DNA of 64,000 bases from Bifidobacterium aquikefiri (GTDB lineage: Bacteria; Actinomycetota; Actinomycetes; Actinomycetales; Bifidobacteriaceae): assembly GCF_002259795.1 (NCBI RefSeq), contig NZ_MWXA01000003.1, forward strand, positions 1-64,000, written 5' to 3'. The notes under the pieces are model-generated. The model did no database searches. It saw nothing but the letters and a program-made list of their open reading frames with translations, and had not been told where the DNA came from. Both the position numbers and the translations under genes were made by a program. Each line of letters opens with the position of its first letter. The stretch's first letter is position 1. Shown one piece after another: positions 38,533 through 47,608 of this stretch.

Positions 38533-39072
38533 ATGACAAGCATTGCAGTTCTAGTGGGATCGCTGCGCGAGGATTCCTTCAACAAAAGTCTGGCAGAGGC
38601 CATTGAAACTCTCGCTCCTGAAGGCACGACCTTTGAGACCGGCGATCTGAACCTTCCACTGTTCAACCAGGATCTCGAAGCTGACTTTCCCGCAAAGGCA
38701 AAGGAACTCAAGGATTTGGTCGAGCGTTCAGATGGCGTGCTCTTCGTGACTCCTGAATATAACCGCAGTTTTTCCGGTGTGTTGAAGAACGGCATTGATT
38801 GGGCTTCACGTCCTTGGGGCCAGAATTCGTTCAACGGCAAGCCCGTTGCCATCGTCGGTGCATCCATTGGTGCCTTGGGAACCACCCAGGCTCAGGCGGC
38901 ATTGCGCAACTCCCTTGTATATCTCAATACCGAAATCATGGGTCAGCCAGAGGTGTATTTCAATGCAACGACCGGCCTTAATCAGGATGGTTCAGTCGCG
39001 GACGATGCCAAGGATTTCCTTACTGACTTCGCTAACGCATTCGTAGCATTTATCGAAAAGCACAAGAACTAA
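38533..39072 (+). CDS. NAD(P)H-dependent FMN reductase
   Basis: A 179-residue flavodoxin-fold reductase. The phosphate-binding loop is VLVGSLREDSFNKSLAEAI near the N-terminus, and the flavin-contact segment is VTPEYNRSFSGVLKNGIDWASRP, followed by VAIVGASIGALGT. This is the usual chromate/quinone/FMN reductase pattern. The ATG at 38533 has AAGGGGAGAA 3-12 bases upstream. It is followed by a luciferase-like monooxygenase and a second FMN reductase on the same strand, so it may supply reduced flavin to the monooxygenase. Confidence 0.92.
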   Translation: MTSIAVLVGSLREDSFNKSLAEAIETLAPEGTTFETGDLNLPLFNQDLEADFPAKAKELKDLVERSDGVLFVTPEYNRSFSGVLKNGIDWASRPWGQNSFNGKPVAIVGASIGALGTTQAQAALRNSLVYLNTEIMGQPEVYFNATTGLNQDGSVADDAKDFLTDFANAFVAFIEKHKN

Positions 39073-39106
39073 GGCGCATCCGCTCATTCCGAGATAAGGA
39101 AACGAC

Positions 39107-40366
39107 ATGACACAGGACGCTCAAGAAATAATTGAGATCAACAAACGCAAGGGTTCGTTGGCTCAGCCGGGACCAATCCAGTTCGGTGTTATGTCGGTGT
39201 CCGATGTGACGCGCGACCCTGTTCGTGATTCGGTTCCTTCGGAGGCCGAGAGGATTCAGGCTTCGCTGAAAGAGGCAATGAAGGTCGAAGAGGCGGGATT
39301 TGATGTTTTTGCAATTGGAGAGCATCACAATCCGCCATTCTGGTCATCCTCACCGACCACTTTTCTCGCTGCGGTGGCCGCAAGGACAAAGCGCATCATC
39401 TTGTCCACCTCGACCACGCTGATCACTACGAATGACCCAGTTCGGTTGGCTGAAGAATATTCGATACTCCAGCATCTTGCCGGTGGACGGATCGATCTGA
39501 TGCTGGGTCGCGGCAATACCGCTCCCGTCTATCCCTGGTTCGGACAGGACATACGTCAAGGTCTGCCGCTTGCATTGGAAAACTACAATCTGCTGCACGA
39601 ACTCTGGCATAACGATGTGGTTGACTGGTCTGGAAAGTTCAGAACGCCGTTGCAAGGTTTCACATCGATTCCAAGGCCACTCGACGACGTTCCTCCATTC
39701 GTCTGGCATGGGTCGATTCGCACCCCAGAAATCGCTGAGCAGGCCGCGTTCTATGGCAATGGGTTCTTCGCGAACGGCATTTTCTGGCCAGTGGATCACT
39801 TCCGCAGATTGGTGCGTCTCTATCGCCAGCGATTCCAGCACTGGGGTCATGGCACGGCTGATCAGGCCATCGTAGGTGTTGCCGCGCAGACCTACATATC
39901 TCGCAACTCGCAGGATGCAATCCGCGAGTATCGTCCCTATTTTAATAATTCCCCGGTGTATAAAGGCGGTCCGCCTCTCGAAACCATGATTGAGGAGACA
40001 CCATTGCTGGTTGGTTCGCCGCAGCAGGTGATTGATCGCATTCTTAAACAGCGTGAATACTATGGCGACTATGCCCGTCAGCTCTTTCTGGTCGATCATG
40101 GTGGTCTGCCATCCGATACTGTTCTGGAGCAGCTCGATATTCTGGGAGAAGAGATTCTGCCCGTGCTGCGAAAGGAATTCGCCGCAGAGCGTAGTCCTCA
40201 AGCTGTTGCCGTGCCTTCCCACAGTGATATGGTTCATGCCAAATATGGAGATAAGCCTGCTCGCCAGCCAAAACCACATGATAATCGTGGCGATAATGTG
40301 ACTGGCACGAGTCCATACATCGATTCAGATCCGGATCAAAGGGTTCACATGCCGAGTTTGTATTGA
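39107..40366 (+). CDS. LLM-class flavin-dependent monooxygenase, CE1758-like
   Basis: A 419-residue TIM-barrel enzyme of the bacterial luciferase-like family. Visible features: FGVMSVSDVTRDP at the first strand, FDVFAIGEHHNPPFWSSSP, VAARTKRIILSTSTTL, EYSILQHLAGGRIDLMLGRGNT and a C-terminal GSPQQVIDRIL. It closely resembles the actinobacterial group annotated as CE1758-family oxidoreductases, which are normally next to a CE1759-type FMN reductase, as they are here. Such enzymes use FMNH2 and oxygen on unknown substrates. AAGGA lies 7 bases before the ATG. The C-terminal 45 residues are polar and probably flexible. Confidence 0.9.
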   Translation: MTQDAQEIIEINKRKGSLAQPGPIQFGVMSVSDVTRDPVRDSVPSEAERIQASLKEAMKVEEAGFDVFAIGEHHNPPFWSSSPTTFLAAVAARTKRIILSTSTTLITTNDPVRLAEEYSILQHLAGGRIDLMLGRGNTAPVYPWFGQDIRQGLPLALENYNLLHELWHNDVVDWSGKFRTPLQGFTSIPRPLDDVPPFVWHGSIRTPEIAEQAAFYGNGFFANGIFWPVDHFRRLVRLYRQRFQHWGHGTADQAIVGVAAQTYISRNSQDAIREYRPYFNNSPVYKGGPPLETMIEETPLLVGSPQQVIDRILKQREYYGDYARQLFLVDHGGLPSDTVLEQLDILGEEILPVLRKEFAAERSPQAVAVPSHSDMVHAKYGDKPARQPKPHDNRGDNVTGTSPYIDSDPDQRVHMPSLY

Positions 40367-40397
40367 TAGGTTTAAGGAAATCATTGGGGGTATATGC

Positions 40398-41165
40398 ATG
40401 AGTGATAGTTCTATGGAAGCTTCATTGGCTGATTCGACACAATCGCAGAGAGGGCCTTCTGCGGCTACGGGTGGCGGGAAAATTCATCATATTGCCATCG
40501 TGAGCGCAGGGGTGGGTGAACCTTCGACCACAACCGAGCTGGCGCGTGGTATAGCCCTTAAAACCGGTGAACTGCTCAAGAACCGGGGTGCACACAGTGA
40601 AATTGCTCTCATTGAACTGAAGAATCTCTCAAACGATATAGCCATAGCTTCCGTCACACTGCAGATATCACCCGCGCTGCAGGAAGCCTTGCAAACGGTT
40701 CAGAACAGTGATGCGGTTATCGTTGCCAGTCCGGTATACAAGGCTACGTATTCTGGCTTATTCAAATCGTTCTGGGATATCGCAGACTCCGACATTGTGC
40801 TCGGGCTCCCGCTGGCAGTAGTTGCCACAGGAGGCAGTGAGCGTCACGCACTGGTTCCTGACACCGCGATGCGCTCGCTTTTCGCATTTATGCGTGCGCT
40901 CATTGTTCCCACTGGTGTAATGGCTGCCACAGGTGATTGGGGATCATCCGATCTTGCAGCGCATCAGGATAGAGTGGCTGCTGAATTGTCGGCGCTCGTC
41001 ATGGCTCATGTGCATCAGAACCTTCTCGATTCGGTAGGTGGAAAATATACGCGTACTTTCAAGGCAACGTTCGATGATGATGCTGATTCGAAGCAATCCG
41101 ATGTCGCTGCTGATATTGATTTCGACAGCTCATTGATGCATCTTGCTGCAGGTGGCAGTTTGTAG
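40398..41165 (+). CDS. FMN reductase, CE1759-like
   Basis: A 255-residue flavodoxin-fold reductase, the expected partner of the preceding monooxygenase. HHIAIVSAGVGEPSTTTELA is the FMN-phosphate loop, then AVIVASPVYKATYSGLFKSFWDIAD contacts flavin, and AVVATGGSERHALVPDTAMRSLFAFM is a conserved helix-strand segment. The N-terminal 35 residues are Ser/Thr-rich and the C-terminal 35 residues are acidic, both outside the fold. The start at 40398 has GGGGG 7 bases upstream. A 31-bp gap separates it from the monooxygenase gene, consistent with one operon that ends at the terminator at 41228. Confidence 0.9.
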   Translation: MSDSSMEASLADSTQSQRGPSAATGGGKIHHIAIVSAGVGEPSTTTELARGIALKTGELLKNRGAHSEIALIELKNLSNDIAIASVTLQISPALQEALQTVQNSDAVIVASPVYKATYSGLFKSFWDIADSDIVLGLPLAVVATGGSERHALVPDTAMRSLFAFMRALIVPTGVMAATGDWGSSDLAAHQDRVAAELSALVMAHVHQNLLDSVGGKYTRTFKATFDDDADSKQSDVAADIDFDSSLMHLAAGGSL

Positions 41166-41227
41166 ATAGATGGCAGTGATGCTCTTGGCACCATCTACAA
41201 CGATTGATTGGTGGTAGGTCACACTAT

Positions 41228-41282
41228 GAAAAAAGCGCAGAACAGGTTCGGGAGAAGTTTTAACCTGTTCTGCGCTTTTTTC
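41228..41282. terminator. Bidirectional terminator between flavin cluster and mntH
   Basis: A perfect 21-bp inverted repeat (41228-41248 with 41262-41282) with a 13-base loop. A6 on the left and T6 on the right allow termination from both converging operons. Confidence 0.92.
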
Positions 41283-41302
41283 ATGCGGTCAGTAATGAGT
41301 GA

Positions 41303-42742
41303 TCACAAGAATGCAATCAGTTGTTGAATATCCTGAAAGACCAGCCAGACGTTCAGGCCAGAGAGGATCGCAACAATAACCCAGGCAAGAATCGACATCC
41401 ATAGTGGATTGGCGTATTTCTTGCCCATGATCTTCTTCGATGACGTGAACCAGACCAGTGGCACCATGGATATTGGCAAGGCAATGCACAGGAAGACCTG
41501 TGAGTAAATCAGTAGGTTGTCGAGAGCGGACTCAGTGCCGCCGAAGACAAAAGTGCAGACGAGTACCGGAATTATTGAGATGACGCGGGTCACGACGCGA
41601 CGAAGCCACATTGGTATGCGCATGCGGATGAAGCCTTCCATCACGATCTGCCCGGTGAGCGTACCGGTGATCGTTGAATTCTGACCCGAAGCGAGAAGTG
41701 CGACGGCGAACAGTGTACTCAGTGCGCCGCTGGCAACCGGGCCTGCAAGCTTGCTGTCGCCAAGTGCATTGTAGAGCGAAGTGAAGGTGTTAAGACCGTC
41801 TCCATGACCGAAGAACATTGCAGCGCCTAGAACAAGCAGGAGGCAGTTAACGATGAACGCTGCGGTGAGTTGGATGTTTGAATCCCAGGTGGCGAAACGA
41901 AGTGCGTTGCTGACTTCCTTGTCGTCCTTGCGGTTGTAATTGCGTGTCTGGACGATTGATGAATGCAGATAAAGATTGTGTGGCATCACGGTTGCTCCAA
42001 CGATGCCCAGTGCCATGGTGAGCTGGCCATTGCCAAAAATCTGGGCGTTCGGGATGAATCCGGCGAACATGGCGCCGACGTTTGGTTGGGCAAGCCAGAC
42101 TTCGTACACGAATACGGCCATGATGACAAGAATCAGAGTCACGACGATTGCCTCAATGCGACGGAATCCGACCTGCATCAGCAGCAGCAGAAGCAGCACA
42201 TCGAAGACCGTGAGAACGACACCGACAGCCAGCGGAATGCCGAAGAGAAGGTTCAGCGCAATCGCCCCGCCGATGACCTCTGCGATATCGGTTGCCATGA
42301 CTGCCAGTTCGGTGCTGATCCAGAGTGCAATGCCGGTCTTTTTGCCGGTATGAAGGCGCGTGGCCTGAGCCAGATCCAAACCAGCGACAATACCGAGCTT
42401 GGCGCACATGTATTGCAGTAGCATCGCGATAAGGCTGGAAAGGAGAATTACTGACATCAGAAGGTAGCCGTATTGGGCGCCGCCTCCGATGGAAGTAATC
42501 CAGTTGCCTGGATCCATGTAGCCGACTGCAACAAGTGCACCTGGACCTGAAAACGCGATAAGACTCTTCCAGAAGCTGTTGCTAGCCTTGGGAATGCTTA
42601 CCGTTGAGTTGATTTCTTCAAGAGAGAGACCATTTGCAGTCTCAATCAGATTGCCCCTGCTGAAGATCCTCGATTCAGAACCGCCCAATGTACCATTTCG
42701 TTCCTTGGCGGTGCTCTCTGCTGCCACTGACGTATCGCTCAT
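41303..42742 (-). CDS. mntH: NRAMP-family Mn2+/divalent metal transporter
   Basis: A 479-residue H+-coupled metal importer with about eleven membrane segments. The metal-binding DPGN motif is in [11 protein letters not shown] (first segment), and MPHN is in [19 protein letters not shown] (sixth segment). Both are required for Mn2+/Fe2+ coordination. The N-terminus has a polar extension of about 55 residues. Two ATG codons are three codons apart. The one at 42742 is preferred, with GAGGATGGGGATA upstream. It is transcribed away from an mntR-like gene across a 360-bp region that contains an operator-like palindrome, which suggests metal-controlled expression. Confidence 0.95.
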   Translation of the reverse strand: MSDTSVAAESTAKERNGTLGGSESRIFSRGNLIETANGLSLEEINSTVSIPKASNSFWKSLIAFSGPGALVAVGYMDPGNWITSIGGGAQYGYLLMSVILLSSLIAMLLQYMCAKLGIVAGLDLAQATRLHTGKKTGIALWISTELAVMATDIAEVIGGAIALNLLFGIPLAVGVVLTVFDVLLLLLLMQVGFRRIEAIVVTLILVIMAVFVYEVWLAQPNVGAMFAGFIPNAQIFGNGQLTMALGIVGATVMPHNLYLHSSIVQTRNYNRKDDKEVSNALRFATWDSNIQLTAAFIVNCLLLVLGAAMFFGHGDGLNTFTSLYNALGDSKLAGPVASGALSTLFAVALLASGQNSTITGTLTGQIVMEGFIRMRIPMWLRRVVTRVISIIPVLVCTFVFGGTESALDNLLIYSQVFLCIALPISMVPLVWFTSSKKIMGKKYANPLWMSILAWVIVAILSGLNVWLVFQDIQQLIAFL

Positions 42743-43102
42743 TATCCCCATCCTCGAACTTTAGACCTAAAACAAATTAGTTCTACCCCTCGAAGTATAG
42801 ACGAATCTCATCTGAAAGCGAGTGCTGTCACATACTGTTAACCTGGCTTTTGACTTGCTGTAACCTGCTCGAAAGGGCGCCTTATGGCAGGGCTGAGCGA
42901 GGTTTTCTCGAGGCAATGGGTGTTTCCTGACCTGGATGTTTCTTGGCCTATGGAAGAAATGAATCTATCGAACCATCTGCGTGTCGGAGGTGATATGGAC
43001 TGTTGTATTCAATGCCCGGAACATTGTGTTGTGAATGTAAGAAAAACACAGAAATATGAATCTTTCTCAGCCAAGACGGTGATATTGGTTAGACTGGTCA
43101 AC
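42743..43102. promoter_or_regulatory. Divergent mntH/mntR-like regulatory region with candidate metal-regulator box
   Basis: At 42760-42771 the palindrome TTTAG-AC-CTAAA lies 18 bp before the mntH start and resembles the TTAGG-type boxes bound by DtxR/MntR proteins. The remaining sequence has no gene, although the mntR-like frame stays open upstream to 42884. A TTAGACT hexamer just before 43103 could be a -10 box for that gene. Confidence 0.45.
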
Positions 43103-43801
43103 ATGACTTTTCAAGAGCTATCTACGAACTCACAGGACTACCTCAAGGTGCTATGGGATTTGCGCGAATGGTCTGACAAGGCCGTGCAGCCGACCGATCT
43201 TGCGCGAAAGACGGGAATGAAGCCATCCACCGTTTCTGGCGCCATGGCTCGTCTGACCACACAGGGTTTGGTGACGCACGCTCCATATGGCGATATCATT
43301 CTCACGCCTTTGGGTGAACAGTATGCTTTGAAAATGGTTCGTAGACACAGATTGCTTGAAACATTTCTTGTAGAAAAACTCGGCTATCGCTGGGATGAGG
43401 TTCATAAGGAAGCCGATCAGCTTGAACATGCGGCATCTGATCTGATGATTGAGCGCATTGACGAGAGCTTGGGACATCCGACCAAGGATCCCCATGGAGA
43501 TGCGATTCCTGGACCGAACGGTGAGATGGATGAAGATAAGAGCATCCTGCTTACTGCAGCTCCCGAGGGTGCGAAAATTCGAATTGAACGAGTCAGCGAT
43601 GAAGATTCAAAACTCTTGCGATTCCTGCAGCAACAGGGGCTTTCCATCGATGGCACTGCCACGATTGGCAAGTTCACGCCATATTCTGACATCGTCACCT
43701 TGGTATTGCCTTCAGGTGCCAACGTGGTTCTCGGCGCTTCTGCCGCCGAACGCATCCGAGTTACGCGGCTGGACGACGGAAACAGTCCAGGGCAGGCGTA
43801 G
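43103..43801 (+). CDS. mntR: DtxR/MntR-type metal-dependent regulator
   Basis: A 232-residue regulator. The N-terminal winged helix includes SQDYLKVLWDLREW and TDLARKTGMKPSTVSGAMARLTTQGLV. The dimerisation and metal domain is RRHRLLETFLVEKLGYRWDEVHKEADQLEHA, with the His and Glu residues used for metal binding in this family. A C-terminal FeoA/SH3-like domain follows from about residue 150. The position beside mntH suggests a manganese sensor, but iron cannot be excluded. The frame is open from 42884, but the extra 73 residues do not look like the family. The ATG at 43103 has no Shine-Dalgarno and follows a -10-like TTAGACT, so the transcript may be leaderless. Confidence 0.85.
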   Translation: MTFQELSTNSQDYLKVLWDLREWSDKAVQPTDLARKTGMKPSTVSGAMARLTTQGLVTHAPYGDIILTPLGEQYALKMVRRHRLLETFLVEKLGYRWDEVHKEADQLEHAASDLMIERIDESLGHPTKDPHGDAIPGPNGEMDEDKSILLTAAPEGAKIRIERVSDEDSKLLRFLQQQGLSIDGTATIGKFTPYSDIVTLVLPSGANVVLGASAAERIRVTRLDDGNSPGQA

Positions 43802-43831
43802 ATGCCTTAGGCAGTTGATGTCCTGCATGCG

Positions 43832-44725
43832 CTATTGCATCGTTGCTTGAACGATTTCCGCCTCAATGGTGAGATTTCGCAGTGAATCGAGATCTATGGA
43901 TGTCTTGTCGAGGTGGAACATGAGCGGTGTCATTGCAAGAAACTGCTCCCATTGGGCCTTGCTGAGCTGAAGCGTTGCGCTTGCGGTAGTGATGTGCTCA
44001 ATCGTGCAGTGCTGCTCAATGCCCTGAACCACATCGTCATTGGAATAGCCTTTCGGCTGTTCTCCGTGAGATTTGGCAATTTCCTGCCGTAGTTCCATCA
44101 GATGATGCTTCCCGGGGATGACTTTGATAAGACTGCCCTGAGGTCGAAGGACGCGTCTGAATTCTTCGTAGTTTGCGGGAGAAAAGATATCGGTGATGAT
44201 ATCCATCGAGCTATCGGTGATGGGAAGGTTGGCCAAATCCGCCATGAACCAACGTATGGTGTTGCTGCCGCGAGAGGCGATTGAAATTGCGAGGGAGGAG
44301 ATATCACATGCGAATATGGTCAATTCTCGGACTGCCTGCTCACGCTGATGTTGTGAATCGAATGATGACTGAGTGATGAGGCTCTGCAATCGTTTCGTCA
44401 AGGTGCCGTCTCCGCATCCAACATCGAGGAGAGTTGTAGCGTGAGAGTCGGGCAGACGAGACACATCATGGGCAACTTCGCGCACGATGTGGTCATAGAG
44501 TCCAACGCTCAACAGTGCACTGCGATTTTCAAAGAAGGATTGATTGTACAATCCGTCGTGGGCATGCTGAGAACGCAGAAATGATATATTTCCTTTGGCT
44601 GCTATATCAAAGGTATGTCTGTCTGGACATTGTAGGCTGGATCCCGCTGTATGCAGCGCATTGCCGCATATGGGGCATTGGAATGTCTGTGCTGAGTCGA
44701 GAAATTTCTGTATCGATGCCTTCAT
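43832..44725 (-). CDS. 23S rRNA (guanine-N1)-methyltransferase, RlmA-like
   Basis: A 297-residue AdoMet-dependent methyltransferase of the RlmA(I)/(II) family, which methylates G745 or G748 of 23S rRNA. A zinc finger lies at the N-terminus (CPIC at about 18-21, then CPDRH near 33). The typical motif FDIAAKGNISFLR follows, then GDGLY-like HDGLYNQSFFENR, and AdoMet motif I is LLDVGCGDGTLTK near residue 98. The C-terminal part ends in LAMTPLMFHLDK. Members of group II give tylosin or mycinamicin resistance, but which guanine is modified here cannot be read. The ATG at 44725 is preceded by GGAGGAG. Confidence 0.9.
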   Translation of the reverse strand: MKASIQKFLDSAQTFQCPICGNALHTAGSSLQCPDRHTFDIAAKGNISFLRSQHAHDGLYNQSFFENRSALLSVGLYDHIVREVAHDVSRLPDSHATTLLDVGCGDGTLTKRLQSLITQSSFDSQHQREQAVRELTIFACDISSLAISIASRGSNTIRWFMADLANLPITDSSMDIITDIFSPANYEEFRRVLRPQGSLIKVIPGKHHLMELRQEIAKSHGEQPKGYSNDDVVQGIEQHCTIEHITTASATLQLSKAQWEQFLAMTPLMFHLDKTSIDLDSLRNLTIEAEIVQATMQ

Positions 44726-44837
44726 GGTGCTCTATTCTCCTCCACACGGCAAACCTTGGAGGGTTGCGTCATTCTTGGCATGCTCCTTGCGTGCTTTCGG
44801 CATCAGACTGACTTTCAGCTCAATCATGAACAAGTCG

Positions 44838-44880
44838 AAAGAAAAGCCCTCCATCCTGAGGTACATGAAGGGATGGAGGG
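44838..44880 (-). terminator. Terminator of the FtsX/ABC operon
   Basis: On the complement the stem CCCTCCATCC (44880-44871) / GGATGGAGGG (44856-44847) is followed by a CTTTTCTTTC tail. It lies 55 bp after the stop of the ATPase-like gene. Confidence 0.75.
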
Positions 44881-44934
44881 AATGCCTGTGCTTGGCAGGA
44901 GTCAGAGTTGCCAGCGAGCAGTTCTGACGTACTC

Positions 44935-45993
44935 TCAGTCGTCTACGTAGATGGTTGAATCGGTCTGTGCTGCAAGATCTTCATCTGCGGTCACGATGAT
45001 CAGGCACTTCGACTTCTTGTCAGCCAGGTATCGCAGGACCTCAAGCATGGTTTCGGTGTCGTCATCGTTCAAACCCTGAGTTGGCTCATCGGCGAGAATG
45101 ATGCTGGCATCGCAGCTCAGGGCACGGGCGAGCTGTGCCTTGCGCTGATTCAGCAACGATAGCTGACCGATTGGAGTATCGAACTGATCATCAGGGAAAT
45201 GCACTTGATTGAGCAGTTCCGCCGCCAAAACGGGCATCGGCTTGAGGAAGTTTCTGCCAGAGACATCCATCGTGAGCACGATATTCTCGCTGGCGGTCAG
45301 TTCACTGCGTAGATTGAAGTGCTCAAACAACACGCCTATATTGTGACGGCGGAACTCATTCGGTTCCATTTCCTGAATATCTTTACCATGAAAAGTAATG
45401 GTGCCATGATTTGGTGTCCGCATTCCAGAGCCAAGAGCGACCACGGCACGGCGCTCGTCATCAGAGCGAATCAGCACGCTCTGCACTCGAGAGTTATAGA
45501 ACGACCAATCAACTTTGTTCAGTAGATCATAGCGCTCATGTCTGAGTGTGTAGGTGACCTTGTTGAATGCAAGAATCGGGTACTGCTCGAATCGTGTCTT
45601 GCGAAGATGGCGAATGCGCTTATTGATTTTCTGCGAAACGACATGCAATGAGTCTTCCGAGAGATCGTTGGACTGTGCGTGCGCGAGCGGCGCCTTGCCC
45701 TGAGTGTCAGCTGCAGACTGCTTTGCCTTTGGCAATTCCTTCTTCTTCGAGGCGGCAGAATCATCTCCGGCTGGGGTTTCGGCTTCCGCGTCGTCATCCT
45801 CAAAGACGATGGAAAAGTTCACCTCCTCGTCAGACGCGTCCGCATCGTCATCGGCATCTTTCGAAACGGCATCTGCCGATTGCATCTCTTCATCTTGTAG
45901 ATGCTCTGAATCGGTATCCTTCGCCTGTGCCGGATCGGTTGTCGTTGTCTTGTCCAATGAATCGTCGTTGCTATCCAATGCTTCTGATTTCAT
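44935..45993 (-). CDS. Degenerate ABC ATPase-like protein with acidic N-terminus
   Basis: A 352-residue protein. Residues 1-125 are highly acidic and low in complexity (Asp/Glu/Ser/Ala). Residues 140-352 follow the LolD/MacB ABC fold. Walker B is intact (SIILADEPT, 297-305), and the D-loop-like QGLND is present. The other motifs are lost. The Walker A position reads RSDDERRAV (176-184) with no GxxGxGKS; the Q-loop Gln is Glu (LFEHFNL); the signature reads LSLLNQRK instead of LSGGQ; and the H-loop reads VTADED without His. ATP hydrolysis by this chain is therefore doubtful. Its ATG overlaps the stop of the FtsX-type permease, so it is still made with that partner. It may be a pseudo-ATPase that senses or couples rather than hydrolyses (inference). 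Confidence 0.8.
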   Translation of the reverse strand: MKSEALDSNDDSLDKTTTTDPAQAKDTDSEHLQDEEMQSADAVSKDADDDADASDEEVNFSIVFEDDDAEAETPAGDDSAASKKKELPKAKQSAADTQGKAPLAHAQSNDLSEDSLHVVSQKINKRIRHLRKTRFEQYPILAFNKVTYTLRHERYDLLNKVDWSFYNSRVQSVLIRSDDERRAVVALGSGMRTPNHGTITFHGKDIQEMEPNEFRRHNIGVLFEHFNLRSELTASENIVLTMDVSGRNFLKPMPVLAAELLNQVHFPDDQFDTPIGQLSLLNQRKAQLARALSCDASIILADEPTQGLNDDDTETMLEVLRYLADKKSKCLIIVTADEDLAAQTDSTIYVDD

Positions 45994-47387
45994 GCGGACA
46001 CCTCTTCCTTGTCAGTCCCCGTGGTTGATGCTGTATCGCCATTGATGGTGCCTGAATCAGTGTCATAAGGCTCGGTGTCGTAAGAAACTGAGTCAAGCAA
46101 AGTATTTATCCTGAACAAAGCCACACGAATAATCGCTGCGATCAGACAGATGACCCAGAGTGCAACGCCGCCCAACGCAACATATTTCATCAGTGTCAGG
46201 TTAGGAGTGGAACGAGCGACCTGTGATGCCGGGATATTTCCTGCGATGGCAAAGCTCAGCCCGACTCCAATGCCGAAACCAACGAGAACTCCCGGGACCG
46301 TTATCATCAGGAGCTCAACGGTGTACCGCCATGCAATCTTTGCGCGTCCCACACCGATGCCAATGAGCATGCCGATATCTTCATTGCGACGCATCCAGGC
46401 AAGAATCAGACACGCCAACAGAATGATCGCACCCAGTGAGCCGATTACGATGACCGTAATCTTCATGACATTGGCCAAGGTCGTCAGTGAAGAAACCTTT
46501 GACTGATAAGCAGTGAGAGTTGGCGAGCTGATGATGTAGTTGCTATTCAGACCAGCGGCTCTCGCCTTCTTCACGAAGGTGTTGTAATCCTTCGGACTGG
46601 AAAGCTCAAACACTATGCGCAGGTCATGGCCGACGCTGCCAGGCTTCGTTGCTGTATAGAAGCCGTTGCCCATAAAGGTATAGGAGCTGACATATATGGT
46701 GTTGTTGGCATTGCTGGCATCCGAATATTTCGTGGAAACATTCGAGCTGCCCGCATGATTCTTGTATATGCCGCTGATCGTCAATTCAATGGTTTTCTTG
46801 GCATCACTTGGATTTGCAATCTTGAATTTGCTGCCGACCTTGTAATCATTTGCCTTCGCAAAGGCTTGTGAAACGATAGCCTTGTCACTTACCGTGGTGG
46901 CGGTGTAGTCGACTGTTTTTCCAGAGACAAGCGTAAATCCTGAATCAGGCAAAGATCGAGTTGCGGTTTTGGAGGATGTTCCGACGACGGATATATCGCC
47001 GCGAGCCGTGGTGCTCTTGGTGTCGCTGCTTCCTGTGGCGGCCTTCACATCACCAGAAAGCTTGGCATCCGAAGTCTCGTAGTAATACGCATTGATGGTA
47101 ACTCCTGCGGCTTCGGCGTAAGTGCTGTATTGCTCCCAACTGAGTTCATAGTTGCTCCAGTCAATGTTTGTTGTCTTGCTCTTCTTCTCGATCTTTGCCT
47201 TGTCGAGGCTGATGATCGCATTTACCTTTTGAGCGTCATATGCCGTTGTCCGAGCTGTGGTATCAGCCTCAACTATGGCTAACCCCATAAGCGTCGCCGC
47301 CGTGACGACAACCGTTGTCGTCATGGAAACGATGCTCAAGACTTTATGGCGCGCGATTGAACCCCATGCCTCTTTGAGAATGAACAT
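45990..47387 (-). CDS. FtsX/MacB-type ABC permease
   Basis: A 465-residue membrane protein. One membrane segment is near the N-terminus (VLSIVSMTTTVVVTAATLMGLAIV), then a large extracytoplasmic domain of about 270 residues rich in Thr, Ser and Lys, then three C-terminal segments (ITVIVIGSLGAIILLACLILAWM, a second after GVGRAKIAWRY, a third near VALGGVALWVICLIAA). This is the FtsX/MacB topology. A MRRNEDIGMLIGIGVGRAKI coupling segment is conserved in style. The start is ATG at 47387 with GGAG 10 bases upstream. It shares an ATGA overlap with the degenerate ATPase gene downstream. Its function may be transenvelope signalling, lipoprotein handling or hydrolase control; none can be chosen. Confidence 0.88.
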   Translation of the reverse strand: MFILKEAWGSIARHKVLSIVSMTTTVVVTAATLMGLAIVEADTTARTTAYDAQKVNAIISLDKAKIEKKSKTTNIDWSNYELSWEQYSTYAEAAGVTINAYYYETSDAKLSGDVKAATGSSDTKSTTARGDISVVGTSSKTATRSLPDSGFTLVSGKTVDYTATTVSDKAIVSQAFAKANDYKVGSKFKIANPSDAKKTIELTISGIYKNHAGSSNVSTKYSDASNANNTIYVSSYTFMGNGFYTATKPGSVGHDLRIVFELSSPKDYNTFVKKARAAGLNSNYIISSPTLTAYQSKVSSLTTLANVMKITVIVIGSLGAIILLACLILAWMRRNEDIGMLIGIGVGRAKIAWRYTVELLMITVPGVLVGFGIGVGLSFAIAGNIPASQVARSTPNLTLMKYVALGGVALWVICLIAAIIRVALFRINTLLDSVSYDTEPYDTDSGTINGDTASTTGTDKEEVSA

Positions 47388-47608
47388 ACCGTCTACTCCA
47401 ATATCAAGATGCCGAAAACTCCAACATGCTACTGTATACAACCTTCATGCCAAAGCTCCGGCACGAGAACCCATACCTCACTACTATGCCCGTGTGGTGT
47501 GGGATTTTTCTGGTCTCTACCTACAATAATGCTGTCTGCATGCTGAATGAATCCTGAGAGTGCATGTCATTGGTATAAAAATGGCTATCTGCTGGCGCTC
47601 GCTGATGC

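Noticed and set aside
39350-40279. Open frame of 309 codons on the minus strand inside the luciferase-like gene
   Set aside because: Shadow frame without family motifs; the plus-strand gene is well supported.
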